From AP-15 sp963833745 (GTDB lineage: Bacteria; Pseudomonadota; Alphaproteobacteria; ATCC43930; CGMCC-115725), in assembly GCA_963833745.1 (NCBI GenBank), contig CAWHZD010000007.1, forward strand, positions 558,001 to 622,000: 64,000 nt of DNA. Reading direction: 5' to 3'. The stretch's first letter is position 1. Every line of letters starts with the position of its first letter. Below are positions 61,946 through 64,000 of the stretch, piece after piece. Both the position numbers and the translations under genes were made by a program. The notes beneath the pieces were generated by a model. That model was not told the origin of the DNA, searched no databases, and was given only the letters and a program-made list of their open reading frames with translations.

Positions 61946-63301
61946 TCAGGCGCCGGTCGGGGCGGTGGCGGGGCGGTCGGCGGCCCGCTCGGTGCCGGGA
62001 CCACGCAGGGCGAGGAGGCCGGTCGCCACCGCGGCGATGATCGCAAACAGGCAGGCGCTCAAAAATATCTGCGTCGGCGGCAGTTTCAGCGCCAACAGGT
62101 AGCCGCCCAGGGCTGGGGCGGCGATGCCGCCCAAGCGGCCGATGCCGAGCGCCCAGCCGAGCCCGCTCGTCCGCATCCGCGCCGGATAGAGCTTGCCGCA
62201 GGTCGCGTTGGCGCCGGTCTGGCTGCCGATAATCGTCATGCCCGAGAAAAAGATCACCGCCAGCAGCAATGCATAGGGCAACGCCACCAGCGCAATCAGC
62301 GCGATGAACACCGCACCCGCCGCATAATGGAAGGCGAGCGAGCGCTCGGGGCCGACGCGGTCGATCGCCACGCCGAGATAGAGGACGGCCCAGATCGCAC
62401 CGAAATCCCGCAGGCTCGAAGCGAAGACCGCCTGGCTCGGTGTAAAGCCGCTCAGGTTGAGGACGGTCGGCAGCCAATAGGCGAACAGGAACAGATTCAA
62501 CAGGCTGCAGAAAAAGATGACCCACAGCAGCAGGGTCTGCAGCGCATAGCCCTCGCCAAACAGCATCTTGATCGGGTTGCCGCGGGCGAGGTCGATCGTG
62601 TGCCGCTCGACCTGCCCGGGGGCGATGTCGAGGCGCTGCAACAATGCCCGCTGGCGCGGCGCCAGGTTGGCTCTCGCGGCCAGGAAGCGGGGTGATTCCG
62701 GCAGCCACGCCGCGATTACCAGGACCAGCACCAGCGGGAAGCCACCGCCCAGGACGAAGATGACCGGCCAGGCGAAACCCTGGTGCAGCAACAGCGCCAC
62801 GATCTGGCCGCCGAGAAAGCCGCCGATCGGCGCCCCGGTAAAGGTCGCCATGATCATCGTCGCCCGCAGCCGCCGCGGCGCGTAGTCGCCGGCCAGGCTT
62901 GCCGCCCCCGGAAAGGCTCCGCCGATGCCGAGCCCGGTGAAAAAGCGCAGCACGCTCAACATCCCGAGCGACCCGGCGGCGGCGCTCAGCAGCGAGGCAA
63001 CGCCGAAGATCACAAGGCTGGCGATTAACAGCGGCCGGCGCCCGAAACGGTCGCCGATCGGCCCCGCCGAAAGGGCGCCGACCATGATGCCGACGCTCGA
63101 CCACAAAAACGCAACCGTGAATGACGGCGGCGGCAGATGCCAGGTATGGATCAGCGACGGCACCGCCCAGCCGATCGAGTTGATGTCATAGCCGTCGCAA
63201 ATTTGGATCAACGTGCACAGCGCCGCGACCCGGATCTGCAGGCTGCCGAGGCGCTGGTTCTCCAGTGTCCACTCGATCGATGTTGATGATGCCTGCGCCA
63301 T
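61946..63301 (-). CDS. MFS transporter, aromatic acid:H+ symporter (AAHS)-like
   Basis: A 451-residue protein with twelve predicted helices. The family motif GPIGDRFGRRPLLIA lies after helix 2, and a second DRVG loop is after helix 8; the N-terminal ICDGYDINSIGWAVPSLI and LPESPRFLAARAN are typical of AAHS (PcaK/BenK-like) and related sugar transporters. It probably imports aromatic acids with protons. The frame extends 23 codons upstream, but the ATG at 63301 matches the family. It is divergent from the HpaB-like gene, and that pairing supports an aromatic substrate. Confidence 0.85.
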   Translation of the reverse strand: MAQASSTSIEWTLENQRLGSLQIRVAALCTLIQICDGYDINSIGWAVPSLIHTWHLPPPSFTVAFLWSSVGIMVGALSAGPIGDRFGRRPLLIASLVIFGVASLLSAAAGSLGMLSVLRFFTGLGIGGAFPGAASLAGDYAPRRLRATMIMATFTGAPIGGFLGGQIVALLLHQGFAWPVIFVLGGGFPLVLVLVIAAWLPESPRFLAARANLAPRQRALLQRLDIAPGQVERHTIDLARGNPIKMLFGEGYALQTLLLWVIFFCSLLNLFLFAYWLPTVLNLSGFTPSQAVFASSLRDFGAIWAVLYLGVAIDRVGPERSLAFHYAAGAVFIALIALVALPYALLLAVIFFSGMTIIGSQTGANATCGKLYPARMRTSGLGWALGIGRLGGIAAPALGGYLLALKLPPTQIFLSACLFAIIAAVATGLLALRGPGTERAADRPATAPTGA

Positions 63302-63399
63302 TTGACGCCCCCCGCTCCTTCTCCCTTTTGCAGCCGTGTTGCATTTTCCGCGCCGCTGCGCAAGCCTCACAGAGCCAATCCTGACGCGGGCGTTGCCGG

Positions 63400-64000
63400 A
63401 TGAGGACGGGGGACGAATACCGCCAGGCGCTGCGCGACGGGCGCCGGGTGTGGGTGATGGGCGAGGGCTGGGCCGCCGACGTGACCACCGGCCCGGCGAC
63501 GCGGGCTATGATCGACGAATACGCGGCCTGGTACGACCGCCATCTCGCCCCGTTATGGCAGCCGATCCTGCTGTCGCCCGACGCGACCGCCGGGGAACCT
63601 GTGCCGTGGGCGTATGTCGCACCGAAAACGGCCGATGACCTGGTCGGCATGGGCCGGTCCTTTGCCAAGACGACATTCCTCAGCGCCGGCAACGTCACGC
63701 ACACCCCGGCCTATGGCAATTTGATCGCGCTCGGCGTTTTGACCGCGGCGCAATCGGGCGGCGCCCCGTCCGAGCAGATCACCGCGGCCGCAGCCTATCG
63801 TGACGGCATCGCCCGCACCGGGCACTTTTTGACCTATTGCGGCGGCGCCCCGATCATCGGCCAGCGCCTGCGTCCGGACCCGGCCCAGCGGGTCGCGCTG
63901 AAGCTCGTGCGCGAGACCGATGCCGGCATCGTGATTTCGGGTCGGCTCGGCATGCATACGAGCCCGGCCTATGCCGAGGCCGTCTATGTCGGGGCACTCT
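63400..64000 (+). CDS. 4-hydroxyphenylacetate 3-hydroxylase (HpaB)-like flavin monooxygenase, 3' end cut
   Basis: The first ~200 residues of an HpaB/HpaH N-terminal domain. It opens MRTGDEYRQALRDGRRVWVM, followed by VTTGPATRAMIDEYAAWYD, WAYVAPKTADDLVGMGRSFA, SGRLGMHTSPAYAEAVYV and a helical segment QITAAAAYRDGIARTGHFLT. Such enzymes use FADH2 from a separate reductase to hydroxylate phenols; the reductase would be outside the window. It is divergent from the AAHS-like transporter across a 98-base gap. The gene continues past 64000, so catalytic-domain details cannot be checked. Confidence 0.87.
   Translation, partial: MRTGDEYRQALRDGRRVWVMGEGWAADVTTGPATRAMIDEYAAWYDRHLAPLWQPILLSPDATAGEPVPWAYVAPKTADDLVGMGRSFAKTTFLSAGNVTHTPAYGNLIALGVLTAAQSGGAPSEQITAAAAYRDGIARTGHFLTYCGGAPIIGQRLRPDPAQRVALKLVRETDAGIVISGRLGMHTSPAYAEAVYVGAL

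Overview
The window is GC-rich, gene-dense chromosomal DNA from an alphaproteobacterium, most likely a Rhodospirillales- or Hyphomicrobiales-type soil organism. The evidence is the codon bias (G/C in third positions, which opens many long antisense frames), a ChvI/ChvG-like two-component pair, DUF1491 and DUF1328 proteins, a porphobilinogen synthase without the zinc cysteines, and many alphaproteobacterial-style paralogs (LLM flavin enzymes, XRE regulators, an RfaH/NusG-like protein). I saw no tRNA, rRNA, CRISPR array or intact transposon. Two genes are cut by the window edges: a PAS histidine kinase at the left and an HpaB-type flavin monooxygenase at the right.

Layout. 0-10 kb: signalling genes (PAS kinase, stand-alone EAL phosphodiesterase, two XRE regulators), an LLM oxidoreductase, an alpha/beta hydrolase, and a nusG-like/asnB/lipid-kinase operon. 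10.4-12.6 kb: metY-like sulfhydrylase and a HhH DNA glycosylase with a changed catalytic residue. 12.8-21.7 kb: a distinctive block with a large di-haem exported cytochrome and a GMC oxidoreductase on the plus strand, facing a DUF4331-TPR-lipase operon. 22.5-33.7 kb: a minus-strand run fumC, RND adaptor, RND permease, malic enzyme, ThrE exporter, with a poxB-type pyruvate dehydrogenase divergent to it; together these could run fumarate to malate to pyruvate to acetate. 34-39 kb: amidohydrolase, a repeat-rich scar with a decayed poxB tail, LysR regulator, broken NAD formate dehydrogenase, second LLM enzyme. 39-47 kb: two lipoproteins, a ChvI/ChvG-like pair (kinase disrupted), DUF1491, then a CheY / haem-binding DUF3365 / GAF kinase / Nudix operon. 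47-54 kb: D-aminoacylase-type amidohydrolase, SulP and CaCA transporters, a broken MBL-rhodanese protein, GNAT. 54-64 kb: DUF4336, hemB, a four-gene operon of unknown function ending in a LecA-like protein, an SDR with an unusual active site, an exported YqgE, an NHL propeller, an MFS aromatic-acid-type transporter and HpaB.

The strongest whole-window signal is that four otherwise intact genes (RND permease, formate dehydrogenase, ChvG-like kinase, MBL-rhodanese) are interrupted by six +1 frameshifts, and correcting them restores normal family lengths. That points to recent inactivation or to sequencing/assembly insertions and should be settled before any of these genes is called dead. The best candidates for undescribed biology are the cytochrome/GMC plus DUF4331/TPR/lipase block (12.8-21.7 kb) and the 55.9-58.6 kb operon.
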